DNA from: Streptantibioticus cattleyicolor NRRL 8057 = DSM 46488
Lineage (GTDB): Bacteria; Actinomycetota; Actinomycetes; Streptomycetales; Streptomycetaceae
Length of the DNA: 64,000 nucleotides
Assembly: GCF_000240165.1 (NCBI RefSeq)
Contig: NC_017586.1
Span: 5,593,228-5,657,227 of the forward strand
Reading direction: 5' to 3'
The stretch's first letter is position 1, and the number at the start of each line of letters is the position of its first letter. The notes beneath the pieces were generated by a model, which did not search any database, was not told where the DNA came from, and was given only the letters and a program-made list of their open reading frames with translations. Both the position numbers and the translations under genes were made by a program. Shown in pieces: positions 25,650 through 36,213 of the stretch.

Positions 25650-25929
25650 ATCGACCGGCCGGTCACACCATGTGTCCGGCCCGCAAGTGGAGCTCCCCTC
25701 CCACCTGACCGGCCTTCGGGTCGGCGGGTTCCGGTCAGGCAGTCGGCGCCGCGTGCGCCCAAGCTGCCGATGCGCCCCGCGGAACAAACGCGGCGGTGCT
25801 CCCGGTTGTACGGAGCCCCGCCTGTGTCCGTCCGGGGCGTTTCGTGCGTTCCGGGGGCGGGGTCGAGACGAAGACTTGAAGGGCGCGGCTGTCCGCCAGA
25901 CGGCCGCGTGGTGCAACCGAGGAGGCCCC
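25650..25929 (+). promoter_or_regulatory. Structured infC leader RNA with two hairpins
   Basis: No gene is credible here. Two hairpins stand out: CCTGACCGG (25704-25712) pairs perfectly with CCGGTCAGG (25731-25739), and GCCCCG (25815-25820) pairs with CGGGGC (25833-25838) followed by GTTT, resembling a weak attenuator. Leaders of IF3/L35/L20 operons are autoregulated in several bacteria, by L20 or through IF3 start-codon discrimination. A cis-regulatory role here is inferred from length and folding only. Confidence 0.55.
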
Positions 25930-26550
25930 ATCAGCGCCGAGCCCCGCATCAACGACCGGATTCGCGTCCCCGAGGTGCGACTCGTCGGTCCCAGTGGCGA
26001 GCAGGTCGGCATCGTGCCGCTTGCCAAGGCCCTGGAGCTCGCACAGGAGTACGACCTGGACCTGGTCGAGGTCGCGGCTACCGCCCGACCCCCCGTGTGC
26101 AAGCTCATGGACTACGGGAAGTTCAAGTACGAGTCGGCCATGAAGGCCCGTGAGGCGCGCAAGAACCAGGCGCACACGGTCATCAAGGAGATGAAGCTCC
26201 GGCCGAAGATCGACCCGCACGACTACGACACCAAGAAGGGTCACGTCGTCCGGTTCCTCAAGCAGGGCGACAAGGTCAAGATCACGATCATGTTCCGTGG
26301 CCGTGAGCAGTCCCGCCCCGAGCTGGGCTACCGGCTGCTCCAGCGGCTCGCGGAGGACGTCCAGGATCTCGGCTTCGTGGAGTCCAACCCGAAGCAGGAC
26401 GGCCGGAACATGATCATGGTTCTCGGTCCGCACAAGAAGAAGACCGAGGCGATGGCCGAGGCCCGCGAGGCGCAGGCCGCCCGCAAGGCCGGTCGCCAGC
26501 CGCAGCAGGAGGAGGAGGCGTCCGAGGACGCCCCGGCCGACGCCGGCTGA
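25930..26550 (+). CDS. infC: Translation initiation factor IF-3 (AUC start)
   Basis: This 206-residue factor binds the 30S subunit and discriminates initiation codons. The N-domain starts [24 protein letters not shown]; the linker and C-domain contain [42 protein letters not shown] Gln/Glu-rich tail follows. The start appears to be ATC at 25930: GAGGAGG lies a few bases upstream, homology begins at once, and there is no ATG, GTG or TTG in a sensible position. A rare start codon is the basis of IF3 autoregulation in E. coli (AUU). rpmI and rplT follow in the same operon. Confidence 0.93.
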   Translation: MSAEPRINDRIRVPEVRLVGPSGEQVGIVPLAKALELAQEYDLDLVEVAATARPPVCKLMDYGKFKYESAMKAREARKNQAHTVIKEMKLRPKIDPHDYDTKKGHVVRFLKQGDKVKITIMFRGREQSRPELGYRLLQRLAEDVQDLGFVESNPKQDGRNMIMVLGPHKKKTEAMAEAREAQAARKAGRQPQQEEEASEDAPADAG

Positions 26551-26667
26551 GGTCCGTACGAATCCCGGGGTCCCGCATCCCGGGTCACGCAAAAGCATGC
26601 AGTTCTGACGCTCTCCGCCCGTTCTGACGGCGGGCGGGAGGGCCAGCGACGAGGAGACTACGGCGCC

Positions 26668-26862
26668 ATGCCGAAGAACAAGACGCACAGCGGTGCGAGC
26701 AAGCGGTTCAAGATCACCGGCTCCGGCAAGGTGCTGCGTGAGCGCGCCGGCAAGCGCCACCTGCTCGAGCGCAAGTCGTCCACCCTGACGCGCCGCCTGA
26801 CCGGCACGACCGAGATGGCCCCGGCCGACGCCAAGAAGATCAAGAAGCTTCTCGGCAAGTGA
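26668..26862 (+). CDS. rpmI: 50S ribosomal protein L35
   Basis: This is a complete 64-residue L35, with the typical start [20 protein letters not shown], the basic central helix [11 protein letters not shown] and the end [11 protein letters not shown]. It lies 117 bases after infC and 97 before rplT, the universal infC-rpmI-rplT order. GAGGAG precedes the ATG. Confidence 0.98.
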   Translation: MPKNKTHSGASKRFKITGSGKVLRERAGKRHLLERKSSTLTRRLTGTTEMAPADAKKIKKLLGK

Positions 26863-26959
26863 CGGCCGCGCCCCGCACCGGGGCGCGCCCAGCAGACCGG
26901 GACCGACAACGTTTCGGACCGCGTGAGTACCCCCGCGGTCCCATCCAAGGAGTAACCAA

Positions 26960-27343
26960 GTGGCACGCGTCAAGCGGGCAGTGAACGCCCACAAGAAGCG
27001 CCGGGCAATCCTCGAGCAGGCCAGCGGCTACCGTGGCCAGCGCTCCCGCCTGTACCGCAAGGCGAAGGAGCAGGTCACCCACTCACTCGTCTACAACTAC
27101 AACGACCGCAAGAAGCGCAAGGGCGACTTCCGGCAGCTGTGGATCCAGCGGATCAACGCCGCCGCCCGCGCCAACGGCATGACCTACAACCGCTTCATCC
27201 AGGGTCTGAAGGCCGCCGGCGTCGAGGTGGACCGCAAGATCCTCGCCGAGCTGGCGGTCAACGACGCGGGCGCGTTCGCCGCTCTGGTCGAGGTGGCCCA
27301 GAAGGCGCTGCCGAGCGACGTCAACGCCCCCAAGGCCGCCTGA
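26960..27343 (+). CDS. rplT: 50S ribosomal protein L20
   Basis: This 127-residue early assembly protein of the large subunit has the N-terminal basic extension ([23 protein letters not shown]) and globular C-terminal domain ([23 protein letters not shown]). AAGGAG precedes the GTG start. It ends the infC operon; a strong hairpin follows 20 bases later. In other bacteria L20 represses its own operon by binding the leader, which makes the structured infC leader here a candidate target. Confidence 0.98.
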   Translation: MARVKRAVNAHKKRRAILEQASGYRGQRSRLYRKAKEQVTHSLVYNYNDRKKRKGDFRQLWIQRINAAARANGMTYNRFIQGLKAAGVEVDRKILAELAVNDAGAFAALVEVAQKALPSDVNAPKAA

Positions 27344-27362
27344 CCCACCCAGGCGCTCCTTC

Positions 27363-27392
27363 CGGACCCGCAGGCATCCGCCTGCGGGTCCG
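27363..27392 (+). terminator. Terminator of the infC-rpmI-rplT operon
   Basis: A 13-bp perfect stem (CGGACCCGCAGGC and its complement) closes an ATCC loop 20 bases after the rplT stop. Confidence 0.85.
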
Positions 27393-27426
27393 TGTGCTGT
27401 CCGCCCGGCGCCACCGCCCCCGCCCC

Positions 27427-27462
27427 GTACTCCGTCCGCACCGAGTACTCCGTCCGACCCGA
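27427..27462 (+). repeat. Two tandem 18-bp repeats before the SpoU gene
   Basis: GTACTCCGTCCGCACCGA is followed at once by GTACTCCGTCCGACCCGA (16 of 18 positions equal). The pair ends 14 bases before the methyltransferase ATG. It could be a binding site or replication slippage; nothing else distinguishes these. Confidence 0.6.
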
Positions 27463-27476
27463 AACGAGCACCCCGC

Positions 27477-28313
27477 ATGGCGAGCCCCGAGCTGACCTCG
27501 TTGCGATCCCCCCGCGTCACCGCCGCCCGCAGGCTGGCCAAGCGCAGCTTCCGCGGCAAGGAGCGCCGGTTCATCGCCGAGGGTCCGCAGGCCGTCCGGG
27601 AGGCCGCCGGCCACCTGGTCGAGGTCTACGCCACCCCCGAGGCCGCCGAACGCCACGCGGACGTGGTCGACGCCGCCCGGGCGGCCGGCGTCCCGGTGCT
27701 CACCGCCACCGAACAGGTGGTCGCCGCCATCTGCGACACGGTCACCCCGCAGGGCATCGTCGGCCTGTGCCGCTTCCTCGACGTCCCCTTCGAGCGCATC
27801 CTGGACGCCCGGCCGCGCCTGGTGGCCGTCCTCGCCCACGTCCGCGACCCCGGCAACGCCGGAACGGTGCTGCGCTGCGCCGACGCGGCCGGCGCCGACG
27901 CGGTGGTGCTCACCGACGCCTCGGTGGACCTGTACAACCCCAAGGCGGTCCGCGCCTCCGTGGGCAGCCTGTTCCACCTGCCGGTGGCGGTCGGGGTGCC
28001 GGTGGAGCGGGCGGTCGCCGGGCTGCGCGCCGCCGGGGTGCGGCTGCTGGCCGCCGACGGCGCCGGCGACCGCGACCTCGACGCCGAGCTCGACCGGGGC
28101 GCCATGGGCGGCCCCACCGCCTGGATCTTCGGCAACGAGGCGTGGGGGCTGCCGCAGCAGACCCGGGACCTCGCCGACGAGGTGGTGCGCGTCCCCATCC
28201 ACGGGCGCGCCGAGAGCCTCAACCTGGCCACCGCCGCCGCCGTGTGCCTGTACGCCTCCGCGCGCGCCCAGCGCGCCCCCGGAGGGTGCCGCACCGTCCC
28301 CTCCGCCCGGTAG
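27477..28313 (+). CDS. SpoU/TrmH-family RNA 2'-O-methyltransferase
   Basis: This 278-residue enzyme has an N-terminal L30e-like RNA-binding region (RSPRVTAARRLAKRSFRGKERRFIAEGPQAVREA) and the trefoil-knot SPOUT domain with its three motifs: HVRDPGNAGTVLRCADAAGADAVV, GNEAWGLPQQ, and IPIHGRAESLNLATAAAVCLY (here VPIHGRAESLN). The knot binds S-adenosylmethionine and the Asn/Arg of motif 1 are catalytic. It probably modifies 23S rRNA or tRNA. It sits between rplT and a histidine kinase, as I recall in S. coelicolor. Confidence 0.92.
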   Translation: MASPELTSLRSPRVTAARRLAKRSFRGKERRFIAEGPQAVREAAGHLVEVYATPEAAERHADVVDAARAAGVPVLTATEQVVAAICDTVTPQGIVGLCRFLDVPFERILDARPRLVAVLAHVRDPGNAGTVLRCADAAGADAVVLTDASVDLYNPKAVRASVGSLFHLPVAVGVPVERAVAGLRAAGVRLLAADGAGDRDLDAELDRGAMGGPTAWIFGNEAWGLPQQTRDLADEVVRVPIHGRAESLNLATAAAVCLYASARAQRAPGGCRTVPSAR

Positions 28314-28415
28314 GGTGGCGGCCCGAGGCGGACGCCCAGGGAGCGGCACCGGCCGCGGCCGAAGCGGGGCCGAGCCCGACCTGCGAGGCCGGCCCGAGAG
28401 GGGGTACGCACGGGG

Positions 28416-29525
28416 ATGGACGTCACAACACCGCTGACCGTGCCGGTGGTGCCGTACGCCGCGCCGGGCGGCCTCGCCGTGCACCCCGACGACCTGCCGG
28501 ACGGCCTGGTGGTCGCCGACGAGCACGGCCGGGTGGTCTGCTTCAACGCCGCCGCCGCCCGGATCACCGCGCTGCGCCCCTCCGACGTGGTGGGCCGCCC
28601 GCTGGAGAGCGCGCTGCCCCTGGAGGACCTGGAGGGACGCCGCTGGTGGCCGCTGACCGACCCGTACCGCGGGCTGGCCATCCGGATCGGCCACCCGGAA
28701 CGCAACCTGCTGCTCCCCGGCGGCCGGGAGGTCCTGGTCTCCGCCCGCTACGTGCGCGAACGCCCCACCGGGCCGGTCCGCCAGGTCGTCGTCGCGCTGC
28801 GCGGCACCGAGGCCCGGCGGCGCACCGAACGCAGCCACGCCGAGCTGATCGCCACCGTCGCCCATGAACTGCGCTCCCCGCTGACCTCCGTCAAGGGGTT
28901 CACCGCCACCCTGCTGGCCAAGTGGGAGCGGTTCACCGACGACCAGAAGAAGGTGATGCTGGAAACGGTGGACGCCGACGCCAACCGGGTCACCCGGCTG
29001 ATCGCCGAACTCCTCGACATCTCCCGCATCGACTCCGGCCGCCTGGAGGTGCGCCGCCAGCCGGTGGAGATCGCCGCCGCGGTCCGGCGCAACGTGGAGG
29101 CGCAGATCGCCGCCGGCGCCGCCGCGGACCGCTTCCGGATCCGGGTGGCCGGCGAACTGCCGGTGCTGTGGGCCGACCCCGACAAGATCCAGCAGGTGCT
29201 CGGCAACCTGCTGGAGAACGCGGTGCGCCACGGCGAGGGGACCGTCACCATCGACCTGGCGCCCTGCCCGCCCCAGGAGCGGGGCCGGCCGGGCACGTCC
29301 GTGACCGTCAGCGACGAGGGGCCGGGGATCCCGGAGGAGTCGATGAACCGCGTCTTCACCCGCTTCTGGCGGGGCAACAAGCGCGGCGGCACCGGGCTTG
29401 GCCTGTACATCGTCAAGGGCATCGTCGAGGCGCACGGCGGCACCATCACCGTCGGCCGGGCCCCCGGCGGCGGCGCCCAGTTCCGATTCGTCCTGCCCGC
29501 CGGGGCGCCCGCCTTCATGTCCTGA
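28416..29525 (+). CDS. Soluble PAS-domain sensor histidine kinase
   Basis: This 369-residue kinase has no membrane segment. A PAS domain (about residues 24-110, LPDGLVVADEHGRVVCFNAAAARITAL) precedes the HisKA dimerisation helix with His150 (ATVAHELRSPLTSVKGF) and a HATPase domain containing the N box (NLLENAVRHGEG), G1 (SDEGPGIPEE), F box (VFTRFWRGN) and G2 (GTGLGLYIVKGI). No response regulator is adjacent, so it is an orphan kinase that likely senses a cytoplasmic signal. Its position between the SpoU gene and pheS is one I associate with Streptomyces in general. Confidence 0.9.
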   Translation: MDVTTPLTVPVVPYAAPGGLAVHPDDLPDGLVVADEHGRVVCFNAAAARITALRPSDVVGRPLESALPLEDLEGRRWWPLTDPYRGLAIRIGHPERNLLLPGGREVLVSARYVRERPTGPVRQVVVALRGTEARRRTERSHAELIATVAHELRSPLTSVKGFTATLLAKWERFTDDQKKVMLETVDADANRVTRLIAELLDISRIDSGRLEVRRQPVEIAAAVRRNVEAQIAAGAAADRFRIRVAGELPVLWADPDKIQQVLGNLLENAVRHGEGTVTIDLAPCPPQERGRPGTSVTVSDEGPGIPEESMNRVFTRFWRGNKRGGTGLGLYIVKGIVEAHGGTITVGRAPGGGAQFRFVLPAGAPAFMS

Positions 29526-29604
29526 CGGCACCGGACCCGGCGGGCGCCCGGCGGAAGGCGGCCCGGCCCCCGCCGGGTCCGGCGCCGCCCGCCCGGCCCA
29601 GTAG

Positions 29605-30806
<1,202 letters not shown>

Positions 30807-30807
<1 letters not shown>

Positions 30808-33335
30808 TGCGGGCGCCGCTTTCGTGGCTCCGGGAGTACGTCGACCTGCCGGCCGGTGAGACCGGGCGGGACGTGCAGGCCAAGCTGGTCTCGGCCGGCC
30901 TGGAGGTCGAGCGGGTGGAACAGCTCGGCGCCGGCCTCAAGGGCCCGCTGGTGGTGGGCCGGGTGCTCGCCATCGAGGAGCTGTCCGGCTTCAAGAAGCC
31001 GATCCGCTACTGCCAGGTGGACGTCGGCGACGCGGGGGGCACCTCCCAGGCCGGAGGCTCTGGGGGAGGGACCGGCGAGCCGCAGAACATCGTCTGCGGT
31101 GCCACCAACTTCGCCGTCGGCGACAAGGTCGTGGTGATCCTGCCGGGCGGCGTGCTCCCCGGCGACTTCCAGATCTCCTCGCGCAAGACCTACGGCAAGG
31201 TCTCCGAGGGCATGATCTGCTCCGCCCGCGAGCTGGGCATGGGCGACGACCACGACGGCATCATCGTGCTGCCGCCGGAGTACGAGCCCGGCACCGACGC
31301 CATCGAGCTGCTGGAGCTGGTGGACGAGGTCCTCGACATCGCCGTCACCCCGGACCGCGGCTACTGCCTGTCCATGCGCGGCGTCGCCCGGGAGACCGCG
31401 ATCGCCTACGGGCTGCCGCTGCGCGACCCGGCGCTGCTGGACGTGCCCGCCCCCAACTCCTTCGGCCACCCGGTGGCCGTCGCCGACCCGATCGGCTGCG
31501 ACCGCTTCACCGCCCGCACGGTGACCGGCCTGGACCCGCAGGCCCGCTCCCCGATCTGGCTCCAGCGCCGGCTCCAGAAGGCCGGCATGCGCCCGGTCTC
31601 GCTCACCGTCGACGTCACCAACTACGTGATGCTCGAACTCGGCCAGCCGCTGCACGCCTACGACCGCGGCCGGCTCGACGGCCCGATCGGGGTGCGCCGG
31701 GCGCAGCCGGGCGAGAAGCTCACCACCCTCGACGGCGCCCAGCGCACGCTGGACCCCGAGGACCTGGTGATCACCGACAACACCGGGCCGATCGGCCTGG
31801 CCGGGGTGATGGGCGGCGCCGGCACCGAGATCGACGACCACGGCGCCAGCACCGAGGTGGTCATCGAGGCGGCCCACTTCGACCCGGTCGCCATCGCCCG
31901 TACCTCCCGCCGGCACAAGCTCTCCTCCGAGGCCGCCCGGCGCTTCGAGCGCGGCACCGACCCGCAGGCCGCCTCGGCCGCCGCGCAGCGCACCGTCGAC
32001 CTGCTGGTGCTGTTGGCCGGCGGCACCGCGGACAGCGGCGTCACCGAGGTCATCTCGCCCTCCGCGCCACGCACCATCACCATCCCCGCCGACCACCCCG
32101 ACCGGGTCGCCGGTGCCGTCTACGGCCGCGAGACCGTGGTGCGCCGGCTCCAGGAGATCGGCTGCGACGTCTACGGCACCGACGAACTCCTCGTCACCGT
32201 GCCGAGCTGGCGCCCCGACCTGCGCGACCCCAACGACCTGGCCGAAGAGGTCATCCGGCTGGAGGGCTACGAGAACCTGCCCTCGACCCTGCCGCAGCTG
32301 CCGACCGGCCGTGGGCTGACCGGCTCGCAGCTGCTGCACCGCCGCGTCGGTCGCGCGCTGGCCGGCGCGGGTTACGTCGAGACGCTCAACTACCCGTTCC
32401 TCGGCGACGCCGTCCTCGACCAGCTCGGCCTGGAGCCGGACGACCCGCGTCGCCGCACCGTGCGCCTGGTCAACCCGCTCTCCGACGAGGAGCCGGGGCT
32501 GCGCACCACGCTGCTGCCGGGGCTGCTGTCGGCGCTGCGCCGCAACGACGGGCGTGGCTCGCACGACCTGGCGCTCTTCGAGACCGGCCTGGTTTTCCGG
32601 CCCACCGGCCAGGAGCCGCTGCCGCCCAGGCTCTCGGTCGAGCACCGCCCCTCGGACGAGGAGATCGCCGCCCTCGACGCGGCGCTGCCGGCCCAGCCGC
32701 GGCACGTCGCCGTGGTGCTCGCCGGTGCCCGCGAGCGGGCCGGCTGGTGGGGCAAGGGCACCCCGGCGACCTGGGCGGACGCCGTGGAGGCGGCCCGCAC
32801 CGTGGCCCGCGAGGCCCAGGTCGAACTCACCGTCCGCCAGGCCCAGTACGCCCCCTGGCACCCCGGGCGGTGCGCCGCGCTGAGCGCCGTGGTCGACGGC
32901 GCGGAGGTCGTCCTCGGGCACGCCGGAGAGCTCCACCCGCGGGTGGTCAAGGCCCTCGGCCTGCCGGAGCGCACCTGCGCCATGGAGCTCGACCTGGAGC
33001 TGCTGGAGAGCGCCGCCGGCGGACCGCTGACGGCGCCCCGGGTCTCCACCTTCCCGGTGGCCACCCAGGACGTCGCCCTGGTGGTGGACGCCGCCGTCCC
33101 GGCCGGAGAGGTCGAGGCCGCGCTGCGCGCCGGAGCCGGTGAACTCCTGGAGGACCTGCGGCTGTTCGACGTCTTCACCGGCGAGCAGATCGGCGAGGGC
33201 CGCAAGTCGCTGGCGTACGCGCTGCGGTTCCGGTCGCCCGAGCGCACGCTGACCGCCGAGGAGGCCACCGCGGCCCGGGACGCGGCGGTGGCCGAGGCCG
33301 GCCGCCGGGTGAACGCGGTGCTCCGCGGGGCGTAG
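30807..33335 (+). CDS. pheT: Phenylalanine-tRNA ligase beta subunit with a repeat-derived loop
   Basis: This 842-residue beta subunit has an N-terminal B1 region ([13 protein letters not shown]), the EMAP-II-like OB fold ([12 protein letters not shown] ... [22 protein letters not shown]), B3/B4 editing domain, B5 ([25 protein letters not shown]) and the C-terminal ferredoxin-like anticodon domain ([20 protein letters not shown]). Inside the OB fold a Gly/Ser-rich loop of about ten extra residues ([12 protein letters not shown]) is encoded by a palindromic Streptomyces repeat. The normally conserved RGDCLS is RGYCLS here. Otherwise the gene is intact and should be essential. A strong terminator follows. 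Confidence 0.96.
31037..31070 (+). repeat. Palindromic REP-like element inserted in frame in pheT
   Basis: CCTCCCAG (31042-31049) can pair with CTGGGGGAGG (31060-31069) around a GC-rich centre, preceded by GGGGGGCA. Short palindromes beginning GGGCACCTCCCAG and ending CTGGGGGAGG are, to my knowledge, scattered through Streptomyces genomes. Here it adds about ten codons without breaking the frame. Confidence 0.7.
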
Positions 33336-33370
33336 GACCCGCTGCCGCAGCACGTCGGCACCACGGTCGG

Positions 33371-33405
33371 CGAAGGAGCCCGGGGGCAAACCCCGGGCTC
33401 CTTCG
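33371..33405 (+). terminator. Intrinsic terminator of pheST
   Basis: A 15-bp perfect stem (CGAAGGAGCCCGGGG and its complement) closes a GCAAA loop and is followed by CTTTC. It starts 36 bases after the pheT stop. Confidence 0.88.
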
Positions 33406-33515
33406 CTTTCACTCGTTAGGGTGAATTGCCTACGCAGCGTATTCGCTCCGCTGCATACCGTCGTAAGAATCGGTCCCACGCATCAGGTAACCGGCTGCGA
33501 GGGGGAGCCGTCGGA

Positions 33516-34742
33516 ATGATCCCGACCAGCAGCGCGACCGGGGTGTGCGACGAGGACGGGGCCGGGCCGGGGACGAGGGCCGGCCGGTGGCGGGGGTGGC
33601 TGCGGGCCGTGCCGGTGGCATGGATCGCCGTGGTGGTGGCGCTGGAGGCGGTGGCCCCCGGCGGTGACCGCCTGGTGCCGCTGCTCGCGGTGGCGCCGGC
33701 GATGGCCTGCGTCGGCGGTGGCCGCCGGCACTGCGCGGTGCTCGCCGCGGGGTGCGCGGTGCTCGCCCTGGTGCCGCTCCGTCCCACCGTGCCCTACGAG
33801 GCGGCCTCCCGGATCGGCACGGCGCTCACCGTGGTGGCCGTGATCACCGCGCACTTCCTGATCGCCGGCCGACGGGCGCGGCTGGTGGGCGAGTTGGAGC
33901 GCACCAGGGAGATCGCCGCCGCCGCCCAGCAGGCGGTGCTGCGCCCGCTGCCGGGGCGGCTGGAGGGGCTCGCGGTGGCCGGCGACTACCTGTCGGCGAG
34001 CCGTGGCGCCCAGGTCGGCGGCGACCTGTACGAGGTGCTGTCCACGCCCTACGGGGTGCGGGCCGTCCTCGGCGACGTCCGCGGCCACGGCCTCGCCGCG
34101 ATCGGCACGGTGGCCGCCCTGCTCGGCAGCTTCCGGGAGGCCGCCCACGACGAGGCCGACCTCGGCGGCGTGCTGGCCAGGCTCGACCGGGCCTTCGCCC
34201 GCCATCTGCGCGAGCGGACGCACGACGGGGCTGCCGAGTCCACCGCCGAGGAGTTCGCCACCCTCCTGCTGCTGGAGGTGGGCTCCGACGGCGCCCTGTC
34301 GGTACTCAACTGCGGCCACCCCTGGCCCTATCTGATCGGCGGCGGCCACGGCCCGGCGCCCTGGGTGGTGCCGCTCTCCACCGCCGAACCGCACCCCCCG
34401 CTCGGCCTGTGCGAGCTGCGCGCGGCCCGTATGGCGGCCGAACGCGGACGCCTCGCCCTGGGCCAGGCGCTCTTCCTGCACACCGACGGCGCGGTGGAGG
34501 CCCGGGACGCCTCGGGGGCGTTCTTCCCGCTCCACCGCGAACTGGCCGCCGCCGCCCCGGCCGCCTTCCGGCACGGCGCCCTCTCCCCACCGCTGCTGGT
34601 GGAGGCGGTACGCGCCGCCCTGCTGCGGCACGCCGCCGGACGCCTCGCGGACGACGTGGCGGTGCTGGTGCTCAGCCGCGACGTCCGGGTGCCCGCGCAG
34701 AGCAGGGCCGCCCCGCTGCTGCCGCACCGGTACCGGGTCTGA
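33516..34742 (+). CDS. Membrane-anchored PP2C (SpoIIE-type) protein phosphatase
   Basis: This 408-residue protein has three hydrophobic segments in the first 125 residues (around VAWIAVVVALEAVAP, LVPLLAVAPAMACVGG and ALTVVAVITAHFLIAG), then a PP2C/SpoIIE domain: LPGRLEGLAVAGDYLSAS, GAQVGGDLYEVL (first metal Asp), AVLGDVRGHGLAAIGTVA (second), NCGHPWPYLIGG, FLHTDGAVEARD and ADDVAVLVL. All metal-binding Asp positions look intact. Such phosphatases usually act on anti-anti-sigma proteins. The ATG at 33516 has GGGGGAG upstream. No sigma or anti-sigma gene is adjacent, so its target is elsewhere. Confidence 0.88.
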   Translation: MIPTSSATGVCDEDGAGPGTRAGRWRGWLRAVPVAWIAVVVALEAVAPGGDRLVPLLAVAPAMACVGGGRRHCAVLAAGCAVLALVPLRPTVPYEAASRIGTALTVVAVITAHFLIAGRRARLVGELERTREIAAAAQQAVLRPLPGRLEGLAVAGDYLSASRGAQVGGDLYEVLSTPYGVRAVLGDVRGHGLAAIGTVAALLGSFREAAHDEADLGGVLARLDRAFARHLRERTHDGAAESTAEEFATLLLLEVGSDGALSVLNCGHPWPYLIGGGHGPAPWVVPLSTAEPHPPLGLCELRAARMAAERGRLALGQALFLHTDGAVEARDASGAFFPLHRELAAAAPAAFRHGALSPPLLVEAVRAALLRHAAGRLADDVAVLVLSRDVRVPAQSRAAPLLPHRYRV

Positions 34743-34859
34743 CGACCGGGTCGCGCCCAGGGTGACGTGGTGACGCCGTTTGCGGTGCGCCGGAGCGCCG
34801 AACCGCCGCCGCGTTGGTAGATGTAGGGCAAACCCCTCACATCACCGGAAAGGGTGCGT

Positions 34860-35180
34860 ATGGCTACAGCTCTCGGGGTCGGCCCGGCCCTCGGCCCGGC
34901 ACCGTCCGTCTCCCCGGCCGGGGCGGAACTGCTGGTGGTCGTCGGCCCGGCGGGGCCGGCCCGCACCGCCCTGCTCCACGCGCTCGGCGGCACCGGCGCC
35001 CACCGGGTGGAGGCCCCGCAGCGCCCCGGCCCCTGCTGGGCCGCCCTGCGGGCGCTCGCCGACACCGGCACCCCCGTGGTCGCCGCCTGCGACGGCACCG
35101 ACCCGGCCATGGACGCCGTCGCCCACCGGGTCGTCCTCCTCCCCGTGGCCGACGGCCTCGGCGCCGGTCAGTACGGGTAG
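34860..35180 (+). CDS. Hypothetical protein with a degenerate P-loop-like segment
   Basis: This 106-residue protein is preceded by GGAAAGGG. The N-terminal half contains LLVVVGPAGPARTALLHALGG, which is laid out like a Walker A loop but has Arg where the nucleotide-binding Lys is expected; later VVAACDGTDPAMDAVAHRVVLLPVADGLG has the feel of a P-loop fold's following strands. The gene is short for an NTPase and may be a decayed fragment or a small non-binding relative. Its 3' end overlaps the convergent dehydrogenase by 13 bases. I do not recognise a named family. Confidence 0.6.
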   Translation: MATALGVGPALGPAPSVSPAGAELLVVVGPAGPARTALLHALGGTGAHRVEAPQRPGPCWAALRALADTGTPVVAACDGTDPAMDAVAHRVVLLPVADGLGAGQYG

Positions 35181-36103
35181 AACCCGGCCCCCGACTTGCG
35201 GCCCAGCCGGCCCGCCTCCACCATGCGCTGGAGCAGCGGGGGAGCGGCGTACAGCGGCTCCTTGTACTCGTGGTACATGCTGTCCGCGATCGCCGCGATG
35301 GTGTCCAGGCCGATCAGGTCGGCGAGCTTGAGCGGGCCCATCGGGTGGGCGCACCCCAGCTCCATGCCGTTGTCGATGTCCTCCCGGGTGGCGATGCCCG
35401 ACTCGAACATCCGGATCGCCGAGAGGAGATACGGCACCAGCAGCGCGTTGACCACGAAACCGGAACGGTCCTGGGCGCGGATGGCGTGCTTGCCCAGGGT
35501 GTCGGTGACCAGCTTCTCGGCGCGCAGCAGGGCCTGCTCACCGGTGGTCAGCGCCGGGATCAGCTCCACCAGCCGCTGCACCGGCGCCGGGTTGAAGAAG
35601 TGGATGCCCATCACATGGTCCGGCCGCGAGGTGGCGACGGCCAGCTTGACCAGCGGGATGGAGGAGGTGTTGGAGGCCAGGATGGCGTCCGGCCGGGTCA
35701 CCACCTGGTCGAGCACCTGGAAGATCTCGGTCTTGACCTGCTCGTTCTCCACCACGGCCTCGATCACCAGATCGCGGTCGGCGAACTCGCCGAGGTCGGT
35801 GGTGAACGACAGCCGGTCCAGGGTGGCGTCCCGCTCGGCGACGGTGATCTTGCCGCGTTCCGCCGCGCGCTCCAGGGAGTTGATCAGCCGGGTGCGGCCC
35901 AGCTCCAGGGCCTCGCCGGTGGTCTCGGCGACCATGACCTCAAGACCGGCCCGGGCGCACACCTCGGCGATGCCGGCGCCCATCTGCCCGCAGCCCACGA
36001 CACCCACGTTCCGGATGTCCCCGCCCGGGGGCTCCGCACCGCCCTGCGGCGTCGCGTGCGCCGCGGTCGGCCGCGGTCCGGCGGCCTGGCCTGCCTCGCT
36101 CAT
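35168..36103 (-). CDS. 3-hydroxybutyryl-CoA dehydrogenase
   Basis: This 311-residue enzyme oxidises 3-hydroxyacyl-CoA with NAD+. After a disordered 30-residue N-terminus the Rossmann domain begins NVGVVGCGQMGAGIAEV; catalytic features are the Ser/Asn of ASNTSSIP, the His of GIHFFNPAPVQRLVELI and the NALLVPYLLSAIRMFE/GPLKLADLIGLD C-terminal helices. GGAG precedes the ATG. It could work in fatty-acid degradation, butyrate metabolism or the ethylmalonyl-CoA pathway. It stands alone between the hypothetical gene and DUF6314 gene. Confidence 0.94.
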   Translation of the reverse strand: MSEAGQAAGPRPTAAHATPQGGAEPPGGDIRNVGVVGCGQMGAGIAEVCARAGLEVMVAETTGEALELGRTRLINSLERAAERGKITVAERDATLDRLSFTTDLGEFADRDLVIEAVVENEQVKTEIFQVLDQVVTRPDAILASNTSSIPLVKLAVATSRPDHVMGIHFFNPAPVQRLVELIPALTTGEQALLRAEKLVTDTLGKHAIRAQDRSGFVVNALLVPYLLSAIRMFESGIATREDIDNGMELGCAHPMGPLKLADLIGLDTIAAIADSMYHEYKEPLYAAPPLLQRMVEAGRLGRKSGAGFYPY

Positions 36104-36213
36104 GACTGATCTCTCCTTCGAGCTCTGCCGCCCCGGTCATGGGGTGGACGAAGGACGGTCCGCCGCGTGGGCCCCGGCCGCCCGGGGCCGACCCTACCGC
36201 ACGGTAGCCGGGG

